Assembly (NCBI GenBank): GCA_017465605.1
Contig: JAFTVW010000038.1
Span: forward strand, 1-64,000
Direction of reading: 5' to 3'
Length of the DNA stretch: 64,000 bases
DNA from: Alistipes sp.
Lineage (GTDB): Bacteria > Bacteroidota > Bacteroidia > Bacteroidales > Rikenellaceae
Program-made: the position numbers and the translations under genes
Notes under the pieces: model-generated
The model's input: only the letters and a program-made list of their open reading frames with translations
Databases searched by the model: none
Told to the model about the DNA's origin: nothing
Shown: positions 52,153-60,571 of the stretch, piece after piece
How positions within the stretch are numbered: the first letter of the stretch is position 1
How the letters are laid out: each line of letters starts with the position of its first letter

Positions 52153-52187
52153 AAAAAAAGTAACTTTGCTTCTGCAAGCAAAGTTAC
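52153..52187 (-). promoter_or_regulatory. 12-bp palindromic hairpin and T-run in front of the Hdr-like operon
   Basis: GTAACTTTGCTT (52160-52171) and AAGCAAAGTTAC (52176-52187) are perfect inverted repeats around CTGC. On the minus strand, they are followed by seven T residues and then the hdrC-like ATG. It has the form of an intrinsic terminator for the upstream GH127 gene, but it also contains the -7 match TAACTTTG. So a promoter, a terminator or a dyad operator could all be at work. No -33 TTTG is evident. Confidence 0.75.
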
Positions 52188-52291
52188 TATATATAAATTG
52201 TATGGCAGGTAGTATAAATACCTATTTTGCCACATTGTATCGTTTCGCAGTTGTGGCCTTACGACCTTTTGTTTGCGTTCTCAAAAACCGT

Positions 52292-54325
52292 TTATCTTAC
52301 TGGGAATTCCGCAATACGCAAAGTTGTACAACCATATGGGATAAGCTCAATATTCACAACTTCTCCCACTTCACCCTTCGGTGGCTGCTGTGAGTAGTAT
52401 CCGAAATCACCTGCCGAGTTGTGCTCCATAACCCAAGTAGGCAAAACGTGAGCCTCCGCCTTAATCTTTATCGGTGCGCTCTCCAACGACCACGGCTTGT
52501 CGCTGCACTCGCCCTTCTCAACAACAAACTTTGTTGCGATATTCTCGGCCTTCAAATCACCTCCTCTTAGTGCTACATTCCAGCGTGAAGGCGAAGTAAC
52601 CTCGTAGTAGTAATCGCCATACTTCTGCTTATCCGCACCCTCGCAGATGTGCTTCTCCCACTTCTCCTCCATACGAAGGGCATATACCAGCGGGCCACGC
52701 TCGATAACGGCTGCGCTATCATACCAGCGAGTGGTGCGTACCGTAGCGTTAAGCGTGAGTACCACCTTGTCGCCATCGTTCCAAGTGCGTGCAATGCGGA
52801 TTGTACCCTTGCGTACATCTGCGGCCTTTACCTCTTCACCGTTAATTGTGAGTGTGTAACCATTGCTCCACTCTGGAATACGCAAGTCAAATGGGAACTC
52901 TGCCGAGCGATGCTTGCGCTCTGGGAGCGATACTGTGAATGCAATCTGCTCCTCAAATGGGTAGTTGGTCTGCTCCATAATCTCCACCTTCGCACCCGAT
53001 GGGAGCGTTGTTGAAACCTTCGATGGGGCATATACCATTGCGGCCAATCCACCCTCCACGCTCCTTAACCAAAGATTTTGTGTGAGTTTTGGCCACGCTT
53101 GATGCAAGTTGCAAGTACAGCAGGGATATCCTGTGAGTGTTCCGAACAAAATGTCGGTATTCTCGTGAGGAGTAGAGAAGTGACGTGGTTTGCGAGTCAC
53201 CTCCACCTGATTAATCTGCTGGTAGTATTGGCGGGCATCACCTGCATCGGTAATCTGAGTAGGCAAAGCATTGTATGCCACTCTCTCCAACAAATCGGCA
53301 TAGGTGTTGTCACCCGTAATTCTATACATCTCCTCCAATGAATACATCATCTCAACAGCCGTACAAAGCTCCGAGCCGCGAGTTGGTTTACCGAAGTGCA
53401 GATACTCGTCACCGGCCCACAAACCAATTGGGAATCCAATTGTTGTACGAATTCGCTTCAATGCCTCGATAGGAGCGTTCAAGTGCTTGTCGTCCTTCGA
53501 TTGTTGCCAATTAATCACTGGCTCTTTGAATCCTTGTCCGAGGTTAACACAGTGGATACTATTTTGACGGTAGAGATGGTTGTCGGTGGTGAAACGAGCA
53601 GTCCAATCGGCTGATTGCGAGTGGATAATCTCGCCTAACTTCAACAACTTCTCATCTCCTGTAATGTTGTATAACCAATGTACTATAAGCAAGTTGTCGC
53701 CTCCACGCTCCGTTGCCCAGAATGTCCAATTTCCGAGTGGTGTCGAAGGTAGAGTTTCCAACTGATAGTGGAAATAACGGGTCATAAAATCTATTACTCG
53801 CTTATCTCCCGAAGCCATATAATATTGCTGCAAGATTTTCAATGCAACCATTCTTGGCCACCAGTCGGCAGCGTTTCCGCGTTGCATACCTGCAATGAAA
53901 GGACGGTCGGTATCGGGGCCAAAAAATCCATTCTCCTTTTGGCTTGCCAAAATTGCCTCCACCCATTTCAGCGACTTCTGCTTCAATGCGTCATCACCCA
54001 TAATATAAGCCATTGGCAATGCACCGTCAATCCAGTATGGGCCACGCTCCCAAGCATCGCCCTCACCTCCGAGCCAAGCGTTGTTGTCGCCTACGACAAA
54101 CTCATAAATCTTATCGAGATTTCCTGTCATTCCGTCCAGCAAGGTCTGCATTTGAGCTTTGAGCCAGCCTTCGGGCTGAATCTCTCCAATGGGTAATTGA
54201 GCATAGGGAACTTCAACCAACGGAGCTCGGTTGAATACAACTTGTGGTTTCTCTTCTTTCTTTGCAGCCGAAACTGTTGTTGCGAGTAGTGTCGCTACGG
54301 CAATTAAAAGATAAGTGGGTTTCAT
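52292..54325 (-). CDS. GH127-type beta-L-arabinofuranosidase (DUF1680)
   Basis: 677 residues, signal peptide 1-20. The (alpha/alpha)6 barrel has LGGEGDAWERGPYWIDGALP (about 85-104), FATERGGDNLL-like TFWATERGGDNLLIVHWLYN and the zinc/nucleophile set. In HypBA1 of this family a Glu and three Cys hold the zinc and one Cys is the nucleophile. Here Glu319/Cys321 (SELCTAVEMM) and Cys402/Cys403 (TGYPCCTCNLHQ) fit. A C-terminal beta-sandwich follows, with LVYALRMEE. GH146 is a close relative and cannot be excluded. It lies 23 bp after folA on the same strand, an odd pairing of a folate gene with a glycan gene. Confidence 0.9.
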   Translation of the reverse strand: MKPTYLLIAVATLLATTVSAAKKEEKPQVVFNRAPLVEVPYAQLPIGEIQPEGWLKAQMQTLLDGMTGNLDKIYEFVVGDNNAWLGGEGDAWERGPYWIDGALPMAYIMGDDALKQKSLKWVEAILASQKENGFFGPDTDRPFIAGMQRGNAADWWPRMVALKILQQYYMASGDKRVIDFMTRYFHYQLETLPSTPLGNWTFWATERGGDNLLIVHWLYNITGDEKLLKLGEIIHSQSADWTARFTTDNHLYRQNSIHCVNLGQGFKEPVINWQQSKDDKHLNAPIEALKRIRTTIGFPIGLWAGDEYLHFGKPTRGSELCTAVEMMYSLEEMYRITGDNTYADLLERVAYNALPTQITDAGDARQYYQQINQVEVTRKPRHFSTPHENTDILFGTLTGYPCCTCNLHQAWPKLTQNLWLRSVEGGLAAMVYAPSKVSTTLPSGAKVEIMEQTNYPFEEQIAFTVSLPERKHRSAEFPFDLRIPEWSNGYTLTINGEEVKAADVRKGTIRIARTWNDGDKVVLTLNATVRTTRWYDSAAVIERGPLVYALRMEEKWEKHICEGADKQKYGDYYYEVTSPSRWNVALRGGDLKAENIATKFVVEKGECSDKPWSLESAPIKIKAEAHVLPTWVMEHNSAGDFGYYSQQPPKGEVGEVVNIELIPYGCTTLRIAEFPVR

Positions 54326-54348
54326 ATTCAGTAGTTTTGTTTGAATTT

Positions 54349-54834
54349 CTATTTTTGTTTTCTCTCATATACCTCAAACGAGAATGGATAGGGATACTTC
54401 TCACCTCGCTCGTAATCCTCTTTCGAGATTAGTTGCCACTCATCGCTCTTCCATTCGGGAAACGAAGTGTCGCCTTCGTAGTTGTGCCCAACTCGTGTGA
54501 GATAGAACTTATCGGCAATGTCAATAGCCAATGCGTATATCTGCGCACCTCCAATCACAAATACCTCCTCTTCGTTGGGGAACATAGCCATAGCCTCCTC
54601 CAACGACGAGGCAACCTTGCAACCCTCAATGGCGGTTTGCGTACGGCTGATTACAACATTTGTTCTATTTGGAAGTGGGCGACCCAACGATTCGTATGTT
54701 TTGCGACCCATAATTACGGGGTGGCCCGATGTGGTACGCTTAAAGAAACGCATATCTTCCGATATGTGCCAAAGGAGTGAATTCTTATCACCGATAACTC
54801 CGTTCTGAGCAACGGCTACTATGATGCTAATCAT
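54349..54834 (-). CDS. folA: Dihydrofolate reductase
   Basis: NADPH-dependent reduction of dihydrofolate to THF. 161 residues, family length. ISIIVAVAQNGVIGDKNSLLW (2-22), HISEDMRFFKRTTSGHPVIMGRKTYESLG (about 23-51) with the acidic active-site residue Glu26 and MGRKTYES, RPLPNRTNVVISR (about 52-64) and VIGGAQIYALAI (about 96-107). It completes the thymidylate cycle with thyA, 121 bp upstream. Confidence 0.97.
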   Translation of the reverse strand: MISIIVAVAQNGVIGDKNSLLWHISEDMRFFKRTTSGHPVIMGRKTYESLGRPLPNRTNVVISRTQTAIEGCKVASSLEEAMAMFPNEEEVFVIGGAQIYALAIDIADKFYLTRVGHNYEGDTSFPEWKSDEWQLISKEDYERGEKYPYPFSFEVYERKQK

Positions 54835-54955
54835 ATCTTTACTATTTTCTTTCTAATTGGGCAAAATCCCGCTTTGATTATCTCGCCAACTCTATATGTT
54901 TGCCTTGCAAAGCCCTCTTCCCTAAAACCTGTTTGACTTGCAAATGCCGCCTTTA

Positions 54956-55855
54956 TTAAAACGACATTGGGGCCTTGATAGCGGGGTAGGGGTCGTATCC
55001 TTCGAGCGTGAAATCCTCGTAGCGGAAATCGAATACCGATTTTACATCGGGGTTGATTCGCATTGTTGGCAATTTGCGAGGAGTACGCGATAACTGCTCG
55101 TCAACCTGCTCCATATGGTTGAGGTAAAGATGTGTGTCGCCCAACGTGTGAACAAACTCACCAGCTTGCAGACCACACTCCTGAGCAATCATCATCGTAA
55201 GCAGAGCATACGAAGCGATATTAAACGGCACACCGAGGAATGTATCGGCACTACGCTGATATAGCTGACATGATAGCTTTCCGTTAGCCACATAGAATTG
55301 GAACAAAACGTGGCATGGTGGCAATGCCATATCCTCCACTTCGGCCACATTCCAAGCTGAAACAATCATACGTCGCGAGTCGGGATTATGCTTTATCGTC
55401 TCGATAACCTGCTTGATTTGGTCGATAGCCTCGCCGTTGTCTTTGGGCCAGCTACGCCACTGATAACCATAGACGTGATTCAAATCTCCATATGCATACG
55501 ATTCAATCGGTGAGGGTCTCTGCTCGCTTGCAGCCAACAAAAACTCCTCTTTGCTGATGGGCGCAATATTGTGGGCCGAGCATAACTCTCCATAGTAGCG
55601 ATATGCGTCGTTATCCCAAATGTGTACTCCGTTGTCCACTAAATATTTGATGTTGGTATCACCCGCCAAAAACCACAATAGCTCGTGGATAATACCCTTC
55701 AAAAAGACCTTTTTTGTGGTGAGCAAGGGGAATCCTTCGGCCAAATCGAAACGCATTTGATGGCCAAATACACTGCGTGTTCCTGTACCTGTGCGGTCGC
55801 TCTTTACGATGCCTTCATTTTTGATGCGGCTCAGAAGTTCAAGATATTGTTTCAT
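54956..55855 (-). CDS. thyA: Thymidylate synthase
   Basis: dUMP + methylene-THF to dTMP + DHF. 299 residues against 264 in E. coli. The extra ~35 are at about 88-122 (between YYGEL and [16 protein letters not shown]), as in Lactobacillus and many Bacteroidetes. The catalytic Cys181 is in [46 protein letters not shown] and [13 protein letters not shown] are conserved. Its start overlaps the lpxH stop by 4 bp (55852-55855), so translation is coupled. folA follows 121 bp later. Confidence 0.97.
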   Translation of the reverse strand: MKQYLELLSRIKNEGIVKSDRTGTGTRSVFGHQMRFDLAEGFPLLTTKKVFLKGIIHELLWFLAGDTNIKYLVDNGVHIWDNDAYRYYGELCSAHNIAPISKEEFLLAASEQRPSPIESYAYGDLNHVYGYQWRSWPKDNGEAIDQIKQVIETIKHNPDSRRMIVSAWNVAEVEDMALPPCHVLFQFYVANGKLSCQLYQRSADTFLGVPFNIASYALLTMMIAQECGLQAGEFVHTLGDTHLYLNHMEQVDEQLSRTPRKLPTMRINPDVKSVFDFRYEDFTLEGYDPYPAIKAPMSF

Positions 55856-56595
55856 TGGTCGAAAGTTTTAAGTGAAAAATTGCCCTCGTTGTCGAGTTGT
55901 GCGTATGTCGGTTTGTCCTGCTGCCAATCGCTCATAAAGAGAACTCGAAGGCCATCTTTATCGTAGTCGTGAGCATAGTGCATATGCCCAAACAAGACAT
56001 AATCGGTATCGGGATTTTGGTTTTTATAATCGCGAGCATAATCAATCAGAAAACCGAGCGAAGAGTCGGTGATATAATCTTTCGTGTGCGATTTGCGTGA
56101 TGTGTTACTCCACCATTGCCCAAATTTTAGTGCAAGGTCGGGGTGTACGAGCCAAGAGAATAGTATTCGGAGGATTTTCGAGCGGAAACCAGCGTTCATC
56201 AATCTAAGCATCGGCTTATCCTTGATGTTCATATTGTCGCCGTGAGCAATGAAAATCTGCTTGCCAGCAAGGGTCATTTTGCGAGGTGTAAAGTGTATCT
56301 TCACTCCGCACTCCTTCTCCAAATAGTCACGGCTCCACATATCGTGATTACCGATAAAGAAGTGTATCTCCACCCCTTTGTCGGTAAGCTCCGATAATTT
56401 TCCAAGTGTGCGTGAAAAACCTTTGGGGATAACCCTCCCATATTCAAACCAAAAGTCGAATATGTCTCCCACCAAAAATATCGCATCGGCATCGCGGCTT
56501 ACAGCGTCTAACCATTTGACGAAACGTTGCTCCGTGCGACGAGACGTCTGCTCGTCGCCTGTACCGAGATGAACGTCCGAGGCGAAGTAATACAT
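55852..56595 (-). CDS. lpxH: UDP-2,3-diacylglucosamine diphosphatase (LpxH-like)
   Basis: Makes lipid X in lipid A synthesis at the membrane face. 247 residues of the calcineurin-like metallophosphoesterase fold. Metal motifs: FASDVHLG (Asp7, His9), [12 protein letters not shown] (about 42-53), [11 protein letters not shown] (about 81-91), [13 protein letters not shown] and [11 protein letters not shown] (about 205-215). The FDFWFEYG and GDNM details match LpxH/LpxH2. It lies 6 bp after the thioredoxin-fold lipoprotein gene and overlaps thyA by 4 bp. Confidence 0.9.
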   Translation of the reverse strand: MYYFASDVHLGTGDEQTSRRTEQRFVKWLDAVSRDADAIFLVGDIFDFWFEYGRVIPKGFSRTLGKLSELTDKGVEIHFFIGNHDMWSRDYLEKECGVKIHFTPRKMTLAGKQIFIAHGDNMNIKDKPMLRLMNAGFRSKILRILFSWLVHPDLALKFGQWWSNTSRKSHTKDYITDSSLGFLIDYARDYKNQNPDTDYVLFGHMHYAHDYDKDGLRVLFMSDWQQDKPTYAQLDNEGNFSLKTFDQ

Positions 56596-56601
56596 TATGT
56601 G

Positions 56602-57732
56602 TTAGATAAGTTTCTTGATTTCACTCTCCAATTTGTCGCCCGTAATATCTTTCGCAACGATATTACCCTCGCGGTCGATAAGGAAATTAGCAGGAAGGCG
56701 TTGTACGTTGTACTCACCGAGCGATGTCGATGCCTCACCCTTCATATCGCTAACCGAAATCCAAGGCAACTGCTGCTCCTGAATTGCATTTATCCAAGTC
56801 GATTTCGATGTGTCGATAGCAACCTGATAAATCTCAAAACCCTGCTCCTTGTAACGATTGTAAATATCCTTCAAATCGGCATTTACAGCATTACCATTGC
56901 CAATAGCTGCCGACCAGAAGTGCAGCAAGATAACCTTGCCACTGAGCGATGAAAGAGCTATCTCTTGTCCATACATATTGGGCATCTTAATCTCAGGGAA
57001 GTTCACCTGCTTTGCCTGCGATAGTAGGCTTGACTGAGCTGTCATACGAGCAATCTGGCTACGCAAAATGGGGAGATAGTGACTCTCTGGATATTTGCTC
57101 TCAATTGCTTCGGCCACAGTGCGATAGTAAACCACGTCGCTGTCGCCATTGAATAGATATGAATCGTTTGGCAGACGCTGGTGCAGTGCATATACCGCCG
57201 CAATGTTCTCTTTGTGGCTAACTATGAAGTTCATCTGTTTGCGTTTGATTTCGAGATAGTTTTTGGTGTACTCCTCGGTGAGCGATTTTTGCTCCTGCTC
57301 GCTCAAATTACCAGCAGCAATCTTCGATATAATACCGCGCAACTTCACAACACCACTCACATACTCCTGATGGAACTCACGCAAAAGCTCCGACTCCTCC
57401 GAGCCTTCGATTTTGTAATTGCGAACTATGTTTCCAGCTGCACTAACCTTCACATTATCACCCTGCATAAGCAACAGGGGAATTCGCTCATTGTTGTAGA
57501 TAACATAATAGAGCGAAGGGGTCACGGTCGCATTCTCCACTTTGAGGGCGAAATTACCCTCTTCACCCAATTTTACCGAATCAATTATAGTTTGCTCCAA
57601 AGCCGAGGCATACTCCAAATATACCATATCTGCATCAGACCCTACAAAACGGCCCGATACTGAAACTTTGGGCGATTGGCACGAACTGAGTGCCACAATC
57701 AGCGCGATGGCTGTGAAAATTATTCTATTCAT
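56602..57732 (-). CDS. Lipoprotein with DUF4369 and thioredoxin-like domain lacking CXXC
   Basis: 376 residues from ATG 57732. Lipobox LSSC with Cys18 (signal MNRIIFTAIALIVALSSC). The N-terminal DUF4369-type beta domain (about 20-115) has VSGRFVGSDADMVYLEY. A helical linker follows, and the C-terminal TlpA-type thioredoxin fold starts near 235 (NMYGQEIALSSLSGKVILLHFWSA). The redox motif normally at this point (WCxxC) is replaced by FWSAAIGNGNAVNADL, without cysteines. RLPANFLIDREGNIVAKDI keeps the cis-Pro region. It is therefore probably a binding or chaperone-like protein (inference). Promoter at 57760-57790; lpxH 6 bp downstream. Confidence 0.85.
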   Translation of the reverse strand: MNRIIFTAIALIVALSSCQSPKVSVSGRFVGSDADMVYLEYASALEQTIIDSVKLGEEGNFALKVENATVTPSLYYVIYNNERIPLLLMQGDNVKVSAAGNIVRNYKIEGSEESELLREFHQEYVSGVVKLRGIISKIAAGNLSEQEQKSLTEEYTKNYLEIKRKQMNFIVSHKENIAAVYALHQRLPNDSYLFNGDSDVVYYRTVAEAIESKYPESHYLPILRSQIARMTAQSSLLSQAKQVNFPEIKMPNMYGQEIALSSLSGKVILLHFWSAAIGNGNAVNADLKDIYNRYKEQGFEIYQVAIDTSKSTWINAIQEQQLPWISVSDMKGEASTSLGEYNVQRLPANFLIDREGNIVAKDITGDKLESEIKKLI

Positions 57733-57759
57733 TACTGATATTTGTTTCAAATTAAGACA

Positions 57760-57790
57760 CAAATATAACGTTTTTTAACGATAACGCAAA
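57760..57790 (-). promoter_or_regulatory. Promoter of the lipoprotein-lpxH-thyA unit
   Basis: Minus-strand TTTG (57787-57790), 19 nt, TATATTTG (57760-57767), full consensus. Start near 57753, 21 nt before ATG 57732, supporting that start codon. Confidence 0.75.
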
Positions 57791-57791
57791 A

Positions 57792-58514
57792 TTACTTCTG
57801 TGAATTGTGTCTTACGGGGCTATCGGCGTTGTTTTTTTGACTCCTGATTGGGGTACGGCCCTTAGCTGTGGGGTACTGATTCTTCTGCTGCATATTTTTC
57901 TGTCCATTCTTTGCCTGAGGGCGAACAGGGCCTTTTGCAGTACGAGCTGAAAGGTGCTGTTTATAATCACTTCGGAGATTATTCAAGGCAACTTCATCGA
58001 GTTCAATGCTATTATCAGACATCTGCTTTATATCTTTTATGATAACCTCGTTATTGGGGTGCTCTTGGTTGTATTCAAAGCTCTTGCTTCTCATATAGCG
58101 AGCCAAAGAATCCACTGCATTATCGCGCGCCTCCTTGTCTTGCTCTGTGCCTATCTTGCGTAACATTCGAGCCACATATTTGCCATAGTGTTTGAATTGA
58201 ATTCTCTCCTGCGAGTATTCCATTTTACGAGGTGTAATGGTCAAATCCTCTCGCGTGGGACGAGCGTATGGAGAATCTACATCTAATTGAAAATCAGACA
58301 TTATGAATAGATGATCCCAAAGCTTATGGGTGAAATCAGCCGTATCACGCAACAGTGGTTGCAGATTACCCATAACGGCTATTACGGCACGAGCTTGTCG
58401 GTTGCGTTCATCGCGATCCTCGATTGTCATCAACTGATCTACCATCTCGTGAATGTGACGTCCGTACTCTGGCAAATAGAGCTTACGTCGAGTGTAATTG
58501 TAATTTTTTCTCAT
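57792..58514 (-). CDS. DUF4290 family protein
   Basis: 240 residues from ATG 58514; the frame is open further upstream but without conserved sequence. The first ~175 residues are the DUF4290 domain: NYNYTRRKLYLPEYGRHIHEMVD (about 3-25), RNRQARAVIAVMGNLQPLLRD (about 37-57), FTHKLWDHLFIMSDFQLDVDSPY and MRSKSFEYNQEHPNNEVIIKDI. The C-terminal ~60 residues are a basic, Gln/Lys/Arg/Pro-rich tail (AKNGQKNMQQKNQYPTAKGR), probably disordered and perhaps nucleic-acid binding. It has no signal peptide. It is divergent from the sigma54-activator-like gene. DUF4290 is confined to Bacteroidetes and has no known role. Confidence 0.88.
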   Translation of the reverse strand: MRKNYNYTRRKLYLPEYGRHIHEMVDQLMTIEDRDERNRQARAVIAVMGNLQPLLRDTADFTHKLWDHLFIMSDFQLDVDSPYARPTREDLTITPRKMEYSQERIQFKHYGKYVARMLRKIGTEQDKEARDNAVDSLARYMRSKSFEYNQEHPNNEVIIKDIKQMSDNSIELDEVALNNLRSDYKQHLSARTAKGPVRPQAKNGQKNMQQKNQYPTAKGRTPIRSQKNNADSPVRHNSQK

Positions 58515-58656
58515 ATAACTAATACCGATTCTTGAACCAACCTCAAATCGAGGGTAAAACTTCGGGCCCGATTTTTGCTCTTCGAGGTTGCTATTGATGA
58601 ATCTTTTATGATTAAACGAAGGCTCTTTTATTGGTGATGGGCCTGTCACGGCCAAG

Positions 58657-58688
58657 ATTGGAATCACCAAATAAAGAGTCTATCTTTG
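58657..58688 (+). promoter_or_regulatory. Promoter for the sigma54-activator-like gene
   Basis: ATTG (58657-58660), 20 nt, TATCTTTG (58681-58688). Start near 58695, 33 nt before ATG 58728. Confidence 0.6.
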
Positions 58689-58727
58689 GTACTGCAAAGT
58701 AAATGTAAAAATCTCAAATATCAAAAT

Positions 58728-59867
58728 ATGGCGAAGGTTTTAATTCTCGAACAATCAAAAAGTATGCGAAATATTTTGCGTGAGCGATTGGAATTCGAGG
58801 GATTTGCTACTACGGTGGCAGAAACAAAGGAAATTTCACCGAGTGCGTGCGCTCGTCGTGGCTACGATGCCATCTTGGCGGGTAGCGATTACTCGCAAGT
58901 CTCCGAGCTCGGTGTACCTTTTATTATTGTTACAAATTCGGGTACAATCGATGGTGCGGTTATGGCCGTAAAGAGTGGTGCAGAGGATTATCTCACCACC
59001 CCTGTTGATATGAATCGCTTGCTCGGCTCGTTGCGTCGCATTGTTAACCGAGAAGAGGAGCCAAGCTCCGACACCCCATCTGTTGCAGTACGCTCAAAAC
59101 GCAAAGTTCAAAACTCTGCGGAGCCTATCGTTGGTTCATCTCCGGCGATTGGTCAGGTACGGGGATTGATTGATAAAGTGGCAATGTCTGATGCCCGCGT
59201 ACTTATTATGGGCGAGAATGGAACGGGAAAGGAACTTGTAGCCCGCTGGTTACACGAAAAGAGCAATCGTGCCGATGGCCCATTTGTGGAGGTTAACTGC
59301 GCTGCTATCCCATCGGAACTTATCGAGAGCGAACTTTTTGGCCACGAGCGTGGAGCTTTTACCTCTGCAATCAAACAACGCAAGGGAAAATTCGAGCAGG
59401 CCAACGGCGGTACACTCTTTATGGACGAGATAGGCGATATGTCGCTCTCAGCGCAAGCAAAGGTTTTGAGAGCTTTGCAGGAGAGTAAGATTAGTCGCGT
59501 GGGTAGCGATAAGGACGTGGCTGTCGATGTCAGGGTTGTTGCTGCAACCAATAAGGATATCAAAGCCGAGATTGCAAAGGGAAATTTCCGCGAGGATTTG
59601 TACCACCGATTGAGTGTTATCGTAATCAAAGTTCCCCCTTTGCGTGAGCGGGCCAGCGATATTTCCGAGTTGGTTGCTCACTTTATCTCGAAGATTGCCG
59701 AGGAGCATAACATTGCGGCAAAGAGTGTCGATGCCGAGGCTTTGGAGGCTCTTGCATCAATGCCGTGGACGGGAAATATCCGGGAGTTGCGCAATGTGGT
59801 TGAGCGATTGATGATTCTGAGTGGTGATAAAATCACGCTGCAAGATGTAAAGCTCTATTGTGTGTAG
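58728..59867 (+). CDS. NtrC-like sigma54-interaction AAA+ protein with degenerate receiver and no HTH
   Basis: 379 residues from ATG 58728. Residues 1-108 have the receiver-domain pattern but lack the key residues: the Asp pair after strand 1 is Glu-Gln (VLILEQSKSMR), the phospho-Asp position after strand 3 reads ILAGSD, and the Lys before the final Pro is Thr (YLTTPVD). The AAA+ domain (about 133-370) has Walker A GENGTGKE (162-169), the sigma54 loop GAFTSA (209-214, normally GAFTGA), Walker B TLFMDEIGD (229-237), sensor I VRVVAATN and the arginine-finger region RLSVIVIKVPPLRER. The protein ends after WTGNIRELRNVVERLMIL...VKLYCV without a Fis-type HTH. DNA-bound activation is thus doubtful. 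Confidence 0.93.
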   Translation: MAKVLILEQSKSMRNILRERLEFEGFATTVAETKEISPSACARRGYDAILAGSDYSQVSELGVPFIIVTNSGTIDGAVMAVKSGAEDYLTTPVDMNRLLGSLRRIVNREEEPSSDTPSVAVRSKRKVQNSAEPIVGSSPAIGQVRGLIDKVAMSDARVLIMGENGTGKELVARWLHEKSNRADGPFVEVNCAAIPSELIESELFGHERGAFTSAIKQRKGKFEQANGGTLFMDEIGDMSLSAQAKVLRALQESKISRVGSDKDVAVDVRVVAATNKDIKAEIAKGNFREDLYHRLSVIVIKVPPLRERASDISELVAHFISKIAEEHNIAAKSVDAEALEALASMPWTGNIRELRNVVERLMILSGDKITLQDVKLYCV

Positions 59868-59897
59868 TGTAGGGTGGCAGCAATTTTATTGTAGGAC

Positions 59898-59924
59898 AAA
59901 AAAGGAGAGGCTTAATACCTCTCC
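59898..59924 (-). terminator. Intrinsic terminator overlapping the HAD gene stop
   Basis: On the minus strand, GGAGAGG (59918-59924) pairs with CCTCTCC (59904-59910) around TATTAAG, then six T residues. The HAD stop codon (TAA, 59912-59914) is in the loop. It faces the convergent sigma54-type gene. Confidence 0.85.
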
Positions 59925-60571
59925 AAAACATTGAGTAATTCTTCGGCAGAGCTGACTATATAGTCGGCTCTGTTCTCTTCCAGCTCTTGTCGCGAGCGAA
60001 AACCCCAACTAACTCCAATCGATGTGATTCCTGCACCACGGGCAGTCTGAATATCCACACCCGAATCACCCACCATAGCCACTCTATCTCGCTCAACGTT
60101 GGCTTTTTCGAGTATGAAATCCACAAGTGCGGTGTCGGGTTTTAATGGTACTCCCTCTCTGTTGCCGCATATCTCAACAAAATCTATTTCGGGGAAGAAT
60201 TTGCGAATCAACTTTTCGGTTCCTGCCTGAAATTTATTCGATGCAACTGCCAGCTTTGCCCCTCGTGCCTGTAATGTGTCAAGCAATTCGGGCATACCAT
60301 CGTAGGGGTGGCTCTTTTGGTCAATATGCTCTATGTAGTAATCCACAAAATCCTTGCGTGCAGCCTTCACATACTCCTCCGTACGCAACTCTTCGGGCAG
60401 GGCCCGCTCCACAAGACGCATAATTCCGTTGCCTACAAATGAACAATACTCTTCGTATGTGTGACCCTTCAAACCTCTCATAGCAAGCATATGGTCACAG
60501 CCGATGGCCAAATCACCAATCGTGTTCAGTAACGTGCCATCTAAATCAAATATGATAAGTTTATTTTTCAT
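59912..60571 (-). CDS. HAD-superfamily phosphatase (phosphoglycolate phosphatase-like)
   Basis: 219 residues. Motif I IIFDLDGTLLNTIGDLA (Asp9, Asp11), helical cap 1 domain (about 18-90), motif II LAVASNKFQAGTEKL (Ser/Asn), motif III Lys in VPLKPDTALVDFIL and motif IV AMVGDSGVDIQTARGAG. The closing FRSRQELEENRADYIVSSAEELL is typical of Gph/PgmB-like enzymes. Phosphoglycolate from DNA repair is a plausible substrate, but the branch cannot be fixed by eye. Its start overlaps the end of the NhaC gene by 11 bp. Confidence 0.88.
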   Translation of the reverse strand: MKNKLIIFDLDGTLLNTIGDLAIGCDHMLAMRGLKGHTYEEYCSFVGNGIMRLVERALPEELRTEEYVKAARKDFVDYYIEHIDQKSHPYDGMPELLDTLQARGAKLAVASNKFQAGTEKLIRKFFPEIDFVEICGNREGVPLKPDTALVDFILEKANVERDRVAMVGDSGVDIQTARGAGITSIGVSWGFRSRQELEENRADYIVSSAEELLNVLERY

